Source: Hydrangea macrophylla
Lineage: Eukaryota; Streptophyta; Magnoliopsida; Cornales; Hydrangeaceae
NCBI GenBank assembly: GCA_033977485.1
Contig: CM066985.1
Span: 76,079,045 to 76,143,044, forward strand
Direction: 5' to 3'
Length of the DNA: 64,000 nt
Below, piece by piece: positions 9,286-20,215 of this stretch. The first letter of the stretch is position 1; every line of letters starts with the position of its first letter. Made by a program: the position numbers and the translations under genes. The notes under the pieces are model-generated. The model had not been told where the DNA came from and searched no databases. It saw only the letters and a program-made list of their open reading frames with translations.

Positions 9286-9518
9286 ATCAAAAGTTGTTAA
9301 GGGTGTGTTTGGCAAGCGTGAGCTTTGAAGCTTTAATGGCGGCCACCTCTTTCCTCCTCTCTCTCTCTGCCTCTTCTATTTTCTTCTTCTTGTCCTCTGT
9401 TGAATATATATAGGTGTGTGTATATGTATAGATGTATGTGTATATATATTAGCACACAAGCACACACACTCTCTCTAGCTCTATCAAGTTTAGCAAACCC
9501 TCACACACACGAACACAA

Positions 9519-9534
9519 CCATATATATAGAGGG
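9519..9534 (-). promoter_or_regulatory. Element 1 3' LTR TATA box
   Basis: On the minus strand the sequence reads CCCCCTCTATATATATGG, about 315 bp into the LTR, as expected for a plant LTR core promoter. Confidence 0.65.
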
Positions 9535-9590
9535 GGAAGGGTGCAGATGGCAAGGTTTGCGGGAAACCTGGGAATTCAAATGATTACAAG

Positions 9591-9775
9591 TTCGATCGAT
9601 CGAATGAAGTTCGATCGCTCGAGATCAGTTCAGCCAGGTTTTGATCGATTGAAGTAGGGTCCACGTATTAAATTCAGGTCGATAGAGTTTTGATTGCTCG
9701 AACAGTGTTCGATCGCTTGAACTTTGGAAATGCTCGATCGCTCGAACAAACTTCGATCGATCGAAGGTAGAATTT
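9591..9775. repeat. ATCGAT-centred palindrome cluster, U3 set
   Basis: Variants of TTCGATCGATCGAA and TTTTGATCGATTGAAG recur about eight times between the LTR start and the TATA box, the position of an upstream promoter region. Confidence 0.85.
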
Positions 9776-9844
9776 TAAATATGATCAAGGGAAGTATATA
9801 GAATCTTTGTGCATAAATACTTATTGAAAATGCGGGGTATTACA

Positions 9845-9866
9845 TCATCCACCACTCAACAAAAGA
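9845..9866 (-). other. Element 1 polypurine tract
   Basis: The minus strand reads GTTGAGTGGTGGATGA directly before the LTR start TGTAATACCCC, the expected place and composition for the plus-strand primer. Confidence 0.6.
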
Positions 9867-9896
9867 TTTCGTACTCGAAATCAGAAGCATACAGAA

Positions 9897-11170
9897 TTAA
9901 AACAAAAACGAAAACTTCTCTCGCATCTCTGACTTTAGTTCCCACGAAACCTTTCCTTCATTATGATGCTTCCACTGAATCTCGACTAGCGGAATCTCCT
10001 TGTTCCCGAGCTTCTTGATTCCAAGGTTTAAAATACGAACCGGTCCTTCGTTGAATGTAACATTGTTGTTGACTTCAATGTCTTCGAAGTTGATCTCGTG
10101 CGCTGGGTTATCAGCACACTTCCTCAGCATACTGATGTGGAAAACGTTGTAAACTCCTGACATCTTAGGCGGCAACGCAAGGTGATAAGCAACTTTCCCA
10201 ACGTGTTCTAGAATCTTGAATGGTCCAATGAATCGCAGCGATAGCTTACCTCTCTTCTGATAAAATCTGACGATACCTCGAATAGGTGAAACCTTGAGTA
10301 GTACGTGATCTCCAACGGTAAACTCCAAGTCTTTGTGTCACTTGTCAGCACAACTCTTGTGTCGTGTCTGAGCTGTCCTCATCTTCTCACGTACAATCTG
10401 AATCTTCTTGCTGGTCTCTTGTACCTTCTCTGGCCAAAAAAGTTGAGTATCTCTGACTTCGGTCCAACAAAGCGGCGATCGTCAAGGTCTTCCGTACAAA
10501 GCTTCGAACGGCGCCATTCCTATGCGCGAATGATAACTGTTAATGTAGGCGAATTCGATCAAAGGTAAGTGCGTCTCCCAAGAATTCTCAAAATCAATAA
10601 CACAAGCACGTAGCATGTCTTCCATCACTTGATTGACTCGTTCAGTCTGCCCATCAGTCTACGGATGAAAGGCTGAACTCAAGTTCAATGTTATTCCCAT
10701 CGCTATTTGGAGACACTTCCAAAATTCTGCAGTAAAGTGCGAATCTCGATGTGACACAATAGAAACAGGTACACCGTGTAACTGTACTACTTGCTATAGA
10801 TACATTCGGCTCAAACGTTCTACTGGATATGTCATACTATAGGCGATAAAATGTGTTGTCTTTGTAAGTCGATCCACGATTACCCAAATAGCATCGTGGT
10901 TCTGCTGTGACTTTGGCAATCCTGCTATGAAATCCATAGTGATGTGTTCCCATTTCCATTGAGGAATCAGTAACGGCTGTAAAAGTTCAGATGGTTTCTG
11001 ATGTTCTGCCTTTACTTGTTTACAAGTATGACATTGAGATACATACTCAGCTACTTCTCTTTTCATTCTTTCCCACTAGAAATTCCTCTTCAGATCCTTG
11101 TACATCTTCGTACCTCCTGGATGGATAGTCATTTGTGACTTATGTGTTTCATCTAATATTTTTTTCCGGA
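9897..11170 (-). pseudogene. Element 1 integrase with GPY/F and chromodomain-like tail, decayed
   Basis: The frame at 11066-10794 encodes the zinc-binding end (CHTCK) and the first core aspartate in HITMDFIAGLPKSQ. Frame 10328-9897 encodes the C-terminal module: [32 protein letters not shown] (GPY/F) and a tail IPLVEIQWKHHNEGKVSWE resembling the chromodomain-like region of Tekay elements. The region between them carries stops that mostly look like C-to-T changes. Integrase would splice the cDNA into the genome, and the tail is thought to steer insertion toward heterochromatin. It is in phase with itself but offset from gag-RT by a frameshift. Confidence 0.85.
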
Positions 11171-11299
11171 GATTTTCTTTGTCAGGTACACAGAGTCTAC
11201 CTTTATATCGTAAGACTCCGTCTATATTAATACTCTAGATCTCTGGCTGCTTTGTTGACATCTTCGCGAACCGTCGTTTGTTGAGCTACTATGATACAG

Positions 11300-13201
11300 T
11301 TAATAAAAGTTGGTTGTACCATCAAACATTCAAAATGATGTATTTCCATTGGTTCCATTGGCTGGAGCTCGAACTCGGCTAACACTTCTAATACCTTCCA
11401 TTCTCAAATTAGTAATGCAGCGATTACTAGTCAAGGTTTACGACTCAAAGCATCTGCTACGAAATTTGCTTTACCTGGATGGTATTGCATGAAAAGTGAT
11501 AGTCCTTGAGTACCTGCATCCATCTTCGTTGTCGCATGTTTAACTCTTTCTAAGAGAACAAATACTCAAGCTCTTATGATAAAAAAATAGATCAAACTTC
11601 TCTCCATAGAGATAGTGCCTCCATATCTTTAATGCAAACACTAATGCTGCTAGTTTCAAATCATGCGGAGGATAATTCTTCTCATGTACTTTCAACTATC
11701 TTGATCCATATGCAATGACATTCCCATCTTGCATTAGTACACACCCAAGTCCTTGGTGCGATGCGTCACTGTAGATCACATACCTTTCTCCACTTTTAGG
11801 TATCGCAAGTACTAGTGCAGAAGTCAATCTTTCCTTTAACTCCTGAAATGTACCCTCATGCTTGTCTGTCTATTCTTACTTCATCTCCTTCCTTGTCAAA
11901 TTTGTCAAAGGTCTTGCTAACTTGGAGAATCCTTCTACAAATCTTCTGTAATATCCTGCTAGGCCAAGAAAACTTCTAACTTCCGTCGCATTGGTCGGTT
12001 TGTTCCAACTTAAGACTGCATCAATCTTAGATGAGTCCACTGCAATATCGTCCTGAGATATTATATGTTCCAAGAATTTGACTTTCCGTAGCCAAAATTC
12101 GCACTTGATGAACTTTGCATACAACTTACTATCTTGAAGTGTCCACAAGACAATCTTTAAGTGCTCCTTGTGATCTTCTTCCGTCTTTGAGTAGATTAGT
12201 ATGTCGTCGATGAATACTATAATGAATTTATCCAAATATGGTCTGAATACCCTATTTATTACATCCATGAATACTACTGGCGCATTTGTCAATCCAAAAG
12301 GCATAACTAAAAACTCATAATGCCCGTATCTTGTCCTTAATGCAATCTTCGACACATCCTCGGGTTGAACCAATAGTTGATGATATCCTGAACGTAGATC
12401 GATCTTTGAAAAGATCCTTGACTCTTATAACTAGTCGAATAGATCATCTATTCAAGGAGGTGGATATCTATTCTTGGTCGTTACCTTGTTCAACTCTCTG
12501 TATTCTATGCAGAGTCGAAGTGTTTCGTCCTTCTTCTTCACAAATAGAACTGGTGCTCCCCAAGGTGACGCACTCGGACACACAAATCCTAGATCTTTAA
12601 GTTCTTAGACTTGCTTATTCAGTTCCAATATCTCAGTTGGTGCCATCTTATATGGAGTTTTTGATATCGGTAACGTTCCAGGTACTAGTTCCACGCAGAA
12701 GTCTATTTCTCTCTTTGGCGGAAGTCCTTTAATATCCTGGAATACATCCTAAAAATTTTGTATAGTAGGAATCTGATCTATCTTGAGTTCTGTATCCGCA
12801 CTCCTGACTGTAACCAAATATTTCACAAGAAATATATCGCTCGTTGTCTGACACTGAAACATGATCGTCGGTCGTCCTGGTATAATCGTCTTAGTAGGGC
12901 AATCCAAATTGGCATTGTACTTAGTCAACCAATCCATCCTTAGGATAATGTCGAACTCTGACATTGATAGATTTACCAATTCTACTGGAGGATTCCTATC
13001 TCCCAAGGTCAGTGGACAATCCTTATATACTTTACCTAGATTAATAGTCACTCCCAAAGGTGATACAACATTAAGTGCTGCCTCAAGTATCTAGGGTGCT
13101 AAACCCAACTGACGCACAATCTTAACAGCAATAAAAGAACGTGCAACTCCAGTATCGAATATAGCTTTAACTGGACTATGAAAGAGTACAAGCGCACCTT
13201 C
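11300..13201 (-). pseudogene. Element 1 protease, reverse transcriptase and RNase H, decayed
   Basis: Protease is marked by FDTGVARSFI (about 13176-13147; usual DTGA altered to DTGV) and EFDIILRMDWL (usual G changed to R). RT is best kept at 12373-11876: [18 protein letters not shown], the catalytic FIDD, and [17 protein letters not shown]. RNase H ([17 protein letters not shown]) follows with several stops and one net frameshift between about 11875 and 11067. The upstream part of this polyprotein is in one frame with gag. It was originally a gag-pol fusion and is now non-functional. Confidence 0.88.
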
Positions 13202-14401
13202 CAAATATTGCTACTTATTAGCATTAAAGCCTGATTCTGCTAGAATGATGGCATTCACCCTTGTCTGATCTGGGGGTTCTTGAATCTCTTGAATTGGTGC
13301 CCCATCATATCCTACTCGTGGTGCACGACAATCCTTGCTCAAATGCCCCGGCTTATTACAATTTCGACAAATAGCATCCATCCAGCGATTAACCCTGAGG
13401 GCTGTGCAAAATTTGGCTATGTGCCCTGGCTTTCTGCAATTAAAACATCCTCCGATGTTGGTTAGCAGGGCTGTTAGCAATGCCTGCGGCTGTGGTCCTT
13501 GCTAGCGATATTGCTGGGGTCGAGTATAACCCTGTTATGACTTCTTGGTTCCTTCCCAGGTTCTCTTGTTTCCTTGGAAATTTCTGTGAGGTTTCCAACT
13601 CTGGGTATTCCTTGGTGGTTGGTTCTGGAAATTTCGTGGCTGAAATCCCCTTGACGACTGAGGTCGATTCATCTGTGGTTGCTGTGCTAGATAGGAATCC
13701 TTTTCCAACCCTGCAGCAAATCTAACAATCCCTTCGAATGACTAACTCAGAAGGCCAACCATCATATGTCTGAGGTGGGGGTTCAATCCTTGGTAAAATC
13801 TCTTCACTTTCTTTTATGGAGTGTCTATCATATGTTGAGCAAAATGAGATAGACGCTCGAACTGTGTAGTGAACTCTCGAACAGTCCATCCTCCTTGAAC
13901 CAGACTGAGAAAATTCTTTTCTTGTTGATCTCTCTCATGCTCTGGGATATACTTTTCCAGAAATCTTTCTCGGAATGTCCCCCAAGGCATTCTCCTCGTA
14001 GCTTCGGCTCTTATCGTAGCTCTTTTGGCTTCCCACCAGTCTGCGGCAGCGTAAGTGAGTTGAAACGTAGCAAGGCGACGTTTCTCTTGTTTGTTGCACT
14101 CTAGTGCTTCAAAGATTAATTCCATCACTCTTATCCACTGTTCGGATTGCCATGCTTCTATAAGCCCATCAAATTTCTCGGAATGTAAACCACCAAAATT
14201 TGCTAATAACTTATCTCCAGTTTGCCTTGGCTAGAACGGTGCGGCAGGAGGTTGAGCAGGTTGTTGATTAGTAGCATTGTTGTAGGTATCGCCTACATGC
14301 TTCATCTGTTGCATGAATGCTTCAAAAACTCCAGATGGGTCTATTCCTTCCGGAATAGGTGCTCCAATTCTCGCTTGGTGATTTCTCAAGGGTCCTACCA
14401 T
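13202..14401 (-). pseudogene. Element 1 Gag with two zinc knuckles, decayed
   Basis: An ATG at 14401-14399 opens a frame that stays in phase through 14128-13814 (retrotransposon Gag core: FQLTYAAADWWEAKR, RFLEKYIPEHERDQQ) and 13480-13211. The latter has two CCHC knuckles, CFNCRKPGHIAKFC and CRNCNKPGHLSKDC, which bind genomic RNA during particle assembly. Stops interrupt it at about 14230, 13810, 13740 and elsewhere, most explicable as CAG/CAA to TAG/TAA or TGG to TAG. The frame runs on into protease without its own stop in the original design. Confidence 0.87.
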
Positions 14402-14659
14402 AATGATAACAACACATCAAAGTAACCATATGATCAATATCAAAAGTACTACTCGTATATATATATATATATCAAAAGATGTACCATATAGTACACACTA
14501 GTCAAACTGTGTACCACATGGGGACAAACCTAAAACAATACTAAGGTCAGCTATTTATAATACTGCGACTACTACTGATAATACCTATACAAAGCAATGG
14601 TCAAATAACTATCTCTCAAGCTCCCAAAAAATCTGGTGGACAACATGTTCTGAAATAAA
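14402..14659. other. Spacer between pre-gag frame and gag
   Basis: AT-rich, with a short TA repeat at about 14457-14472. No coding frame recognised. Confidence 0.5.
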
Positions 14660-15597
14660 CTAACAAAAGCTAAACCCTGCAGACCCTGACTCAAAAGTCG
14701 TCGGCATCTGATCCTTCTGCGGTGCCTCATCCTCTAGTGCAATATCCATCTCCACAGGTGGATCGGCCTCTGCTATTGCTACTGCTCCTCCAACTACCAC
14801 TTCTATATCCCAATCCTTGACAATCAGGTCATCACCCTCCATCTCCTAAATACTGAAAACTGGCTCGGCTACATCGATGATTAACTCGACAAAATCCCCA
14901 ACTAGGGCCATAACATCTACAATGCAGCCTGTCCTATCGGAACTCCGGCTGGCTGTGCAACCATCGCTGCTACCTACTCGGCTGCCATGTTGGCAATAGC
15001 TGCTATATGTAATACAGGTCCTACTGGTAAATCAAACTCTACGGGTATCTCTGGTACATCTACCCCCTCATTAGGAACGTCCTCTACTGGTGCCTCAAGA
15101 ATCTCATCTCCTTCTACCAGGTCCTCTGGCTCAAACTTTAGATCCTTTGGGTCATCCTCTGGCTCGTCATCATCATTAACTAGCTCGATGTCCTCGGCGG
15201 GATCCTCCTCTGGCTCAGCATCAACCACTGGCTCAGGCTCTGGTGACTCTGGGATGGGTGCCTCAGGTACTGGTGATAGTGGTGCCACTACTGGTGCTGC
15301 CTCGATAGGTCCTCCAAGAATGGCGCCAATCTACAGCTTACTCTGGATTAAGCGCAAAATCTCCTGGTATACATCCCTACCAATCCTCGCTAAATGGTAA
15401 GCATCCATACGTATCTGGGTCAGGTGATTCTTCCCGATCACATAAAGAGCCTTCCACATATCCTTCTCTAGATATCTACTAGCTGTCTGGTGTATGCGGT
15501 CATGATAAAACTCCAGATTAGCTGGCTCCACGGTATCCTCATGGATCACGTGTCCTCCATAGGCATCAATCACAAACTGATGGAACTCTGGATCCAT
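14660..15597 (-). pseudogene. Pre-gag frame (ORF0-like) of element 1
   Basis: Between primer site and gag, a frame starts at ATG 15597 (MDPEFHQFVIDAYGGHVIHE) and continues through SRYLEKDMWKALYVIGKN and RDVYQEILRLIQSK. A single TAG at about 15333 leads, in the same frame, into a Pro/Glu/Asp-rich stretch (15288-14974; for example DDEPEDDPKDLKFEPED), then a hydrophobic block LPVGPVLHIAAIANMA. After a frameshift comes KDWDIEVVVGG, ending at 14660. About 310 codons. Element 2 carries a clear homologue. No known domain is recognised; Tekay elements are usually described with a single gag-pol frame, so this extra frame is unusual. Confidence 0.6.
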
Positions 15598-15728
15598 GCT
15601 AGCCTGCAAGGAAACTATCTATCATTAGAAAGACAAACTGATTGTATCGTATCTTATCTCAGGTATCTCAAAATACTAGGACCAGATGGTGTGGAATCGT
15701 TTAGTGAATGAAAGTATCACAAACCTAG

Positions 15729-15741
15729 GGCTCTGATACCA
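15729..15741 (-). other. Element 1 primer-binding site (initiator tRNA-Met type)
   Basis: The minus strand reads TGGTATCAGAGCC eight bases inside the 5' LTR, the classic plant site complementary to the 3' end of initiator tRNA-Met. Confidence 0.9.
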
Positions 15742-15749
15742 AAAAATCT

Positions 15750-15820
15750 TGTCACGCCCCGGAGCAGCAAAATAAAGAAAAAAAATTTCTTTTTTGGGTC
15801 CATAGGGAATGACAAGTGAA
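15750..15820 (-). repeat. Element 1 5' LTR, first segment
   Basis: TGTCACGCCCCGGAGCAGC through GACAAGTGAA matches the start of the other LTR at 7680-7750. It is then cut by the nested TAT-like element and resumes at 19601. Confidence 0.9.
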
Positions 15821-16491
15821 AGATAAACCCAAAATTGGTTCTATCCTATGACCGAGCGGTTCAAATCAACAGCCAGTCCATGTCCCGGTCAAATCATGCA
15901 CAACTCCTCAGACAAGCATCAGCCCGAGCGGTTTAGTCGACCCGAGACTCACCATCCCGAGCGGTTCATTCACGACCAGACCAACAGGTCGGGAAGACCA
16001 CACTGGCACGGTCCGTACATACACATGCCAGCTAGATCCACAACACATGCCCTAAAATATTCCAGGCAGTTTCCTACTCAAGATAAAAGACTTATGGAAA
16101 GTGGACATTGTTTCCTAATCCAATTAGGAAACCCCCACAATTACTGCCAATCAAGCTTAGTTGGATTATAGTTCCTTATCCATGTATGAGTAGGTCTCTT
16201 GAAACTATAAAAGAGACCACTCACCCCCTCTTCAGGGGACCAACTTTTCAGTCTCTACAGCACCTCTATAGCAGTCATCAACATGCCCGGCTGACCTACG
16301 GTAGCTCCAAACTATTGTTGGTTCACCATAGGTCCTCGACTTTTTATAATATAGTGAACGTGCTCAGACACACACATGGACATAGGTTCCTTCATTAGTA
16401 GGGCTGAACCACATACAAAACACCAGTCTCTCTCTCTCTCTCTCCCCCTTAAATTGCTTTAATTTACTTTAACCAAATTTTGGCATCATCA
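15821..16491 (+). repeat. Nested TAT-like element, left LTR
   Basis: 671 bp, with CTATAAAAGAGACCACTC at about 16204 as a TATA-type promoter and a CT repeat at 16428-16443 near the 3' end. Confidence 0.85.
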
Positions 16492-16511
16492 GCTTGGCAC
16501 CGTCTGTGGGA
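16492..16511 (+). other. Nested element primer-binding site
   Basis: GCTTGGCACCGTCTGTGGGA follows the left LTR. TTGGCRCCGTCTGTGGG-type sites are typical of plant TAT-lineage elements. Confidence 0.65.
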
Positions 16512-16632
16512 ACGACAAGTTCTTCATCAACATATCTCTTGGCTGATAGCCATGCCTCCAAAGAAGGGTGAGAAGACTGCATAGCATGCCAATCGGGATG
16601 TTCCGCCAGCCTCGGCGCCGGCTACGACAGCC

Positions 16633-17725
16633 ATGACATCTGAGCAGATCACCGCGACCCTTGCACAACTCTTGGAGGGCCAGCATCAAATCCAGCAACA
16701 GATCGAAGCCCTGCTGGCCCAGCAAAGTAGTGCTCCAGTGGCCGGGAAACAACCCGGGAATGTTGCATACAGTCGAGAACCAATCTTGACCAGACAACGT
16801 GCCCGAGCCAACCCGTCCCGTGTTGATGATGCTAGAGACATCAACAATAGGCGTGCTGCCGGAGAGAAAAGGCAGGAGTATATGGCCCGAGAATCAGTCC
16901 ATGGTCACTCGGTCAAGAGTCGAGGTGTCTCTAGGCACACGATGAATCGGAGTTATAGCCAAGCCCGATCCCAGGGGACAGCACACCGCCATGAGAAGGA
17001 AGCCTCCTGCACTAACCCGACCTGCATCCTGGATACCGGTTGGGAAGGTGTGGTGGCACGTATCAAGGACTTACAGAAACAGATTGATGGAGTGGCCAAA
17101 AGGCTGGGTCAAAATCCTACTCAAAATCACGCTGATACCAAGACAGAGTCACCATTCTCTAGCCAAATCACGAGGTTTTCCATCTCGCGCAAATTTAAGC
17201 AGCCTTGCCTAGATCCTTATAATGGCTCGGGAAGCCCAGTCAACCACGTCCAGACCTACAATGCTCAGATGGCCCTGGCCACCAACTCCGACGGACTACA
17301 TTGCCTGGCCTTCCCCAGCACTTTGAAAGACCCGGCTACGCCTTGGAGCCCCGATTGGTCCGTAGTTTCAAGTAACTCAACAAGCAGTTCATCAACCAGT
17401 TCATCGGTATGCATGAACGACCCAAGTCCGACATACAGCTACTGACAGTCATATAAAGGAATAATAAGATCCTCAAGGAATTCACCGACCAGTTTAATAA
17501 AGAGAAGCTCGGAATCTATGATCTTGATGAAACTGTCACTATTATAGCCTTCTGCTCGAGAGTTCAACAGACCAAGTACGCCGCGTCGTTTCACAAAAAC
17601 TGACAGGAAACCTTAGTTAAACTCACTGAGAGAGTTGGAGAATACATTGGCACTGAAGAATTTTTAAACACCAAAGACCCCGGGTGCGTAAGCAACGAGT
17701 CTTCCAGAAGTAAGCGAAAGTGAGA
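16633..17725 (+). pseudogene. TAT-like Gag, frameshifted
   Basis: ATG 16633 opens 270 codons to 17445. Residues 1-40 look helical and Gln-rich (QIQQQIEALLAQQ). A basic, low-complexity middle follows, then the recognisable TAT Gag start: SSQITRFSISRKFKQPCLDPYNGS and NHVQTYNAQMALATNSD. After about residue 235 the frame is lost; the correct continuation (LNKQFINQFIGMHERPKSDI, then KEFTDQFNKEKLGIYDLDE and KLTERVGEYIGTEE) lies in another frame with stops up to about 17725. Gag packages RNA; here it is broken. A second in-frame ATG upstream was not seen. Confidence 0.8.
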
Positions 17726-17751
17726 TCAGCCCGAGAGTTCTGACAGTTCTT

Positions 17752-17931
17752 CTAGTTCACAGCAGTTAGGGTTCGGTAGTCTCAACTCGACCTCCAGCTC
17801 ATAGCAAGTAGAGTTTGGCAGCCCCGACCCGACCTCCAGTTCATATCGATCTGAGTCCGGCAGCCTCAATCCGACCTCTAGTTCATAACAGTCAGGATCT
17901 AGTGATCCTGACCTTGAATCCAGCTCCGAGT
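17752..17931 (+). repeat. 42-bp coding minisatellite in gag C terminus
   Basis: Four diverged units beginning AGTTCA(C/T)A or AGCTCATA and containing GG(C/T)AGYCYC and CGACCTCCAG. Unit length is about 42 bp, so each unit adds 14 codons (SSSxxxExGSxxPT pattern) without changing frame. Three units now have TAG or TAA where CAG or CAA is expected. Confidence 0.65.
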
Positions 17932-18936
17932 AATTAGAAGTCCGGTGATCCTGACCCGACCTCCTGTCTCTAATAGTCTCAACCAATCCAACTATAGTGG
18001 TACATGCTCGATCATCGGATGAGGCTCCGCAGACTGTCAGAGAGCTCTTGAAAAGACCTCGGGCCACACCCGAGGCACATTAAAAGACCTCGGGATCTCA
18101 CCAGAGGCAAAATACCTCGAGGTCACGCCCAAGGCATGGTCTTCGCTTAGGTCCAACCTACGATGGCGGTAAATCCCCCTAGGTGGCTGATGATGGCAAG
18201 CTTCAAAAGAACCTGCAACCACCCATATTCTAGGTCGGTTACCTAAAGTCCTAGCCTCCACACGACCCTCATCTTAGCGAAAGCTTGGGGGGCAGAAAGG
18301 CACGATGGACTAAACAGGCAACCACACTTGGTACTTACAGGCCTTGCGGTAACTAAGTCCAACTCTTAGACGACCCAGGCACCTATAGTACTCAGAGGCA
18401 ATAACTCCACTTAGGTCCAAATCGACGATAGAGGTGACTAAAATCTCTTACGTTGGTCGACGATAGAGGAGCAAAAAGACCCTAAAGCAACATGATTTAG
18501 GTCGGCTCCACCAACATGGTCAAACTCTTCTCCCAATAGTCTTGACGAAGGCTGACTGGGCGAAAGATAAACATCCTGGGGAGTTAACATAAAAGGACCC
18601 TAAAGCAATACGCTTTAGGTCGGCTTTTCCAACATGGTCAAATTCTTTTGCCCACAACCTTGACAAAGGTTTATCGGTTGAAGATAACCATCCTGGGAGC
18701 TAACTCAAGCAAAAGACTCCAAATTAGGCCGAGTCTCAACTCTTGGCCAATTCCCGAGCACTTAAAGACTCTGAGCTAGGCTAAGTCTCAACTTTTAACC
18801 AGTTCCCGAGGACTTACAAGACTCAGAAGCTCCAAGGCAGCTTCTTCGAGCACTCAGACAATGGTAAGTGGCATCAAACAGATTTCCAAACTTGCCTCGA
18901 TATAGCATCCGGCCAACCTTAGAAATAAGGGACAGC
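17932..18936. other. Non-coding interior of nested element with polypurine tract
   Basis: Contains short repeats such as AAGACCTCGGG(C/A)(C/T) at 18053 and 18083 and two copies of GACCCTAAAGCAA...CTTTAGGTCGGC (18478 and 18596). It ends in AAATAAGGGACAGC before the right LTR. No pol domains are present. Confidence 0.6.
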
Positions 18937-19600
18937 TGATACACCCAAAATTGGCTCTATCCTATGACCGAGCGGTTCAAATCAACATCCAGTCCATGTT
19001 CCGGTCAAATTATGCACAACTCCTTAGACGAGTATCAGCCCGAGCGGTCTAGTCTACCCGAGACTCACCATCCTAAGCGGTTCATTCACGACCAGACCAA
19101 CAGGTTGAGAAGACCACACTGGCACAATCCGTACAGGCGCAGGCCAGCTAGGCCCATAACACATGCCCCAAAATATTCCAGGCAGTTTCCTACTCAAGAT
19201 AGAAGACTTATGGAAAGTGGATATTGTTTCCTAATCCAATTAGAAAACCCCCACAATTAATGCCAATCAACCTTAGTTGGATTATAATTCCTTATCCATG
19301 TATGAGTAGGTCTCTTGTATCTATAAAAGAGACCACTCACTCCCCCTTCAGGGGATCGACTTTTTAGTCTCTACAGCACCTCTATAGCAGTCATCAACAC
19401 GCCCGGTCGAGCTACGGTAGCTCCAAACTATTGTTGGTTCACCATAGGTCCCTGACTTTTTATAATATAGTGAACGTGCTTAGACACACACATGGACGTA
19501 GGATGCTTCATTAACAGGGCCGAACCATATACAAAAAAGCAGTCTCTCTCTCTTCCCTTAAATTATTTTAATTTACTGTAACCAAATTTTGGCATCATCA
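18937..19600 (+). repeat. Nested TAT-like element, right LTR
   Basis: 664 bp, starting TGATACACCCAAAATTGG and ending TTGGCATCATCA; closely similar to the left LTR. Confidence 0.87.
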
Positions 19601-19810
19601 CTAATTATCCACACCACAAAGTACTAGTCCAACTAAAATAACCTGAATAGTAAATAACTGAATATATAAAATGATTCTAGCTATTACAAAACATCATAGT
19701 GTGGTCCACAGGATCACAACAAGTCTAGAGATAACATATGCCCAAGTACCGGCTAACTAAAACAAAATAGAGTTTAACAGAAATAACTAAATATAACTAT
19801 CTTCAAATCT

Positions 19811-19990
19811 TTAGTTAGCGTAAGTATAGTCGTCAGCATAATACCCTTTTCCAATATACCCGGCATTAGTGGGGCCAACTTCTGCATAATCTAACTCTGG
19901 GTAGTGTCCATCACCGTAAGTTCTGACACTTGCATTGTTAGGGACAGGGTAGTCAGGACGGGGAATATCCAGGCAATAAAGACTGTCAAC
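19811..19990 (-). CDS. LTR-embedded conserved 60-codon frame (element 1, 5' LTR)
   Basis: Runs from GTT-GAC at 19990 to TAA at 19811-19813, exactly 60 codons with no internal stop. Shared residues with the other copies include LYCLDIPRPDYPVPNNA, YAEVGPTNAGY and the end GYYADDYTYAN. Differences from the 3' LTR copy include conservative changes (S/T, D/N). It lies 3' of conserved hairpin 2. No ATG is in frame and a TAA lies immediately upstream. Function unknown. Confidence 0.48.
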   Translation of the reverse strand, partial: VDSLYCLDIPRPDYPVPNNASVRTYGDGHYPELDYAEVGPTNAGYIGKGYYADDYTYAN

Positions 19991-20003
19991 TTACTGAAAG
20001 TTG
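19987..20003 (-). promoter_or_regulatory. Conserved LTR hairpin 2, compensated stem
   Basis: CAACTT-ACTGA-AAGTTG: a perfect six-pair stem in which the pair that is G-C in element 4 has become A-T. Confidence 0.55.
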
Positions 20004-20215
20004 AGTGAGAACCAACTAACACAGTCTCATAGAAATGATGAAATTACCAATCATGCATGATATAGCAGTGATATTAATAACATATTTTCCTTTTTTTTTT
20101 ATTCTGACACACCATTAACCGATTCTCATCATCTTCTAACTCTAAGACTGACTGTACCAATACCAACTGACTATCTTGAACTAATTATATCATCACGACA
20201 TACTAGTGATCATGT

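Larger units (their letters stand above)
7680..9844 (-). repeat. Element 1 3' LTR (2,165 bp)
   Basis: It begins TGTCACGCTTCGG and ends CGGGGTATTACA on the plus strand; element sense is minus. Reading in element sense: a U3 of about 315 bp with a palindrome cluster (9775-9591), TATA box (about 9531-9523), CT/GA-rich leader and microsatellites, hairpin at 9285-9273, second palindrome cluster (9150-8983), minisatellite (8665-8362), hairpin at 8160-8144, short conserved frame (8147-7968) and about 290 bp to the LTR end. Confidence 0.93.
15821..19600 (+). mobile_element. Nested TAT-like LTR element, gag only
   Basis: LTRs at 15821-16491 and 18937-19600 share the phrases CACCCAAAATTGG...GACCGAGCGGTTCAAATCAA...GGCATCATCA. 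The first LTR has lost its initial T (AGATAAACCC against TGATACACCC). A primer site follows the left LTR and a polypurine tract (AAATAAGGGACAGC) precedes the right LTR. The interior has a gag frame but no protease, RT or integrase, so it depended on a partner. It sits inside element 1's LTR: flanks GACAAGTGAA and CTAATTATCC rejoin to the intact LTR sequence with 5 bases missing, so no clear target duplication remains. Confidence 0.88.

Noticed and set aside
9003..9290. Minus-strand frame with repeated Asp/Arg/Ser motifs over the palindrome cluster
   Set aside because: ATCGAT palindromes are open in several frames on both strands (similar frames at 48168-48473), so these are by-products of the repeat.
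14987..15400. Ser/Gly-rich open frame on the plus strand
   Set aside because: It is the antisense shadow of the acidic Pro/Glu/Asp-rich pre-gag frame; Glu and Asp codons read backwards give Ser and Leu runs.
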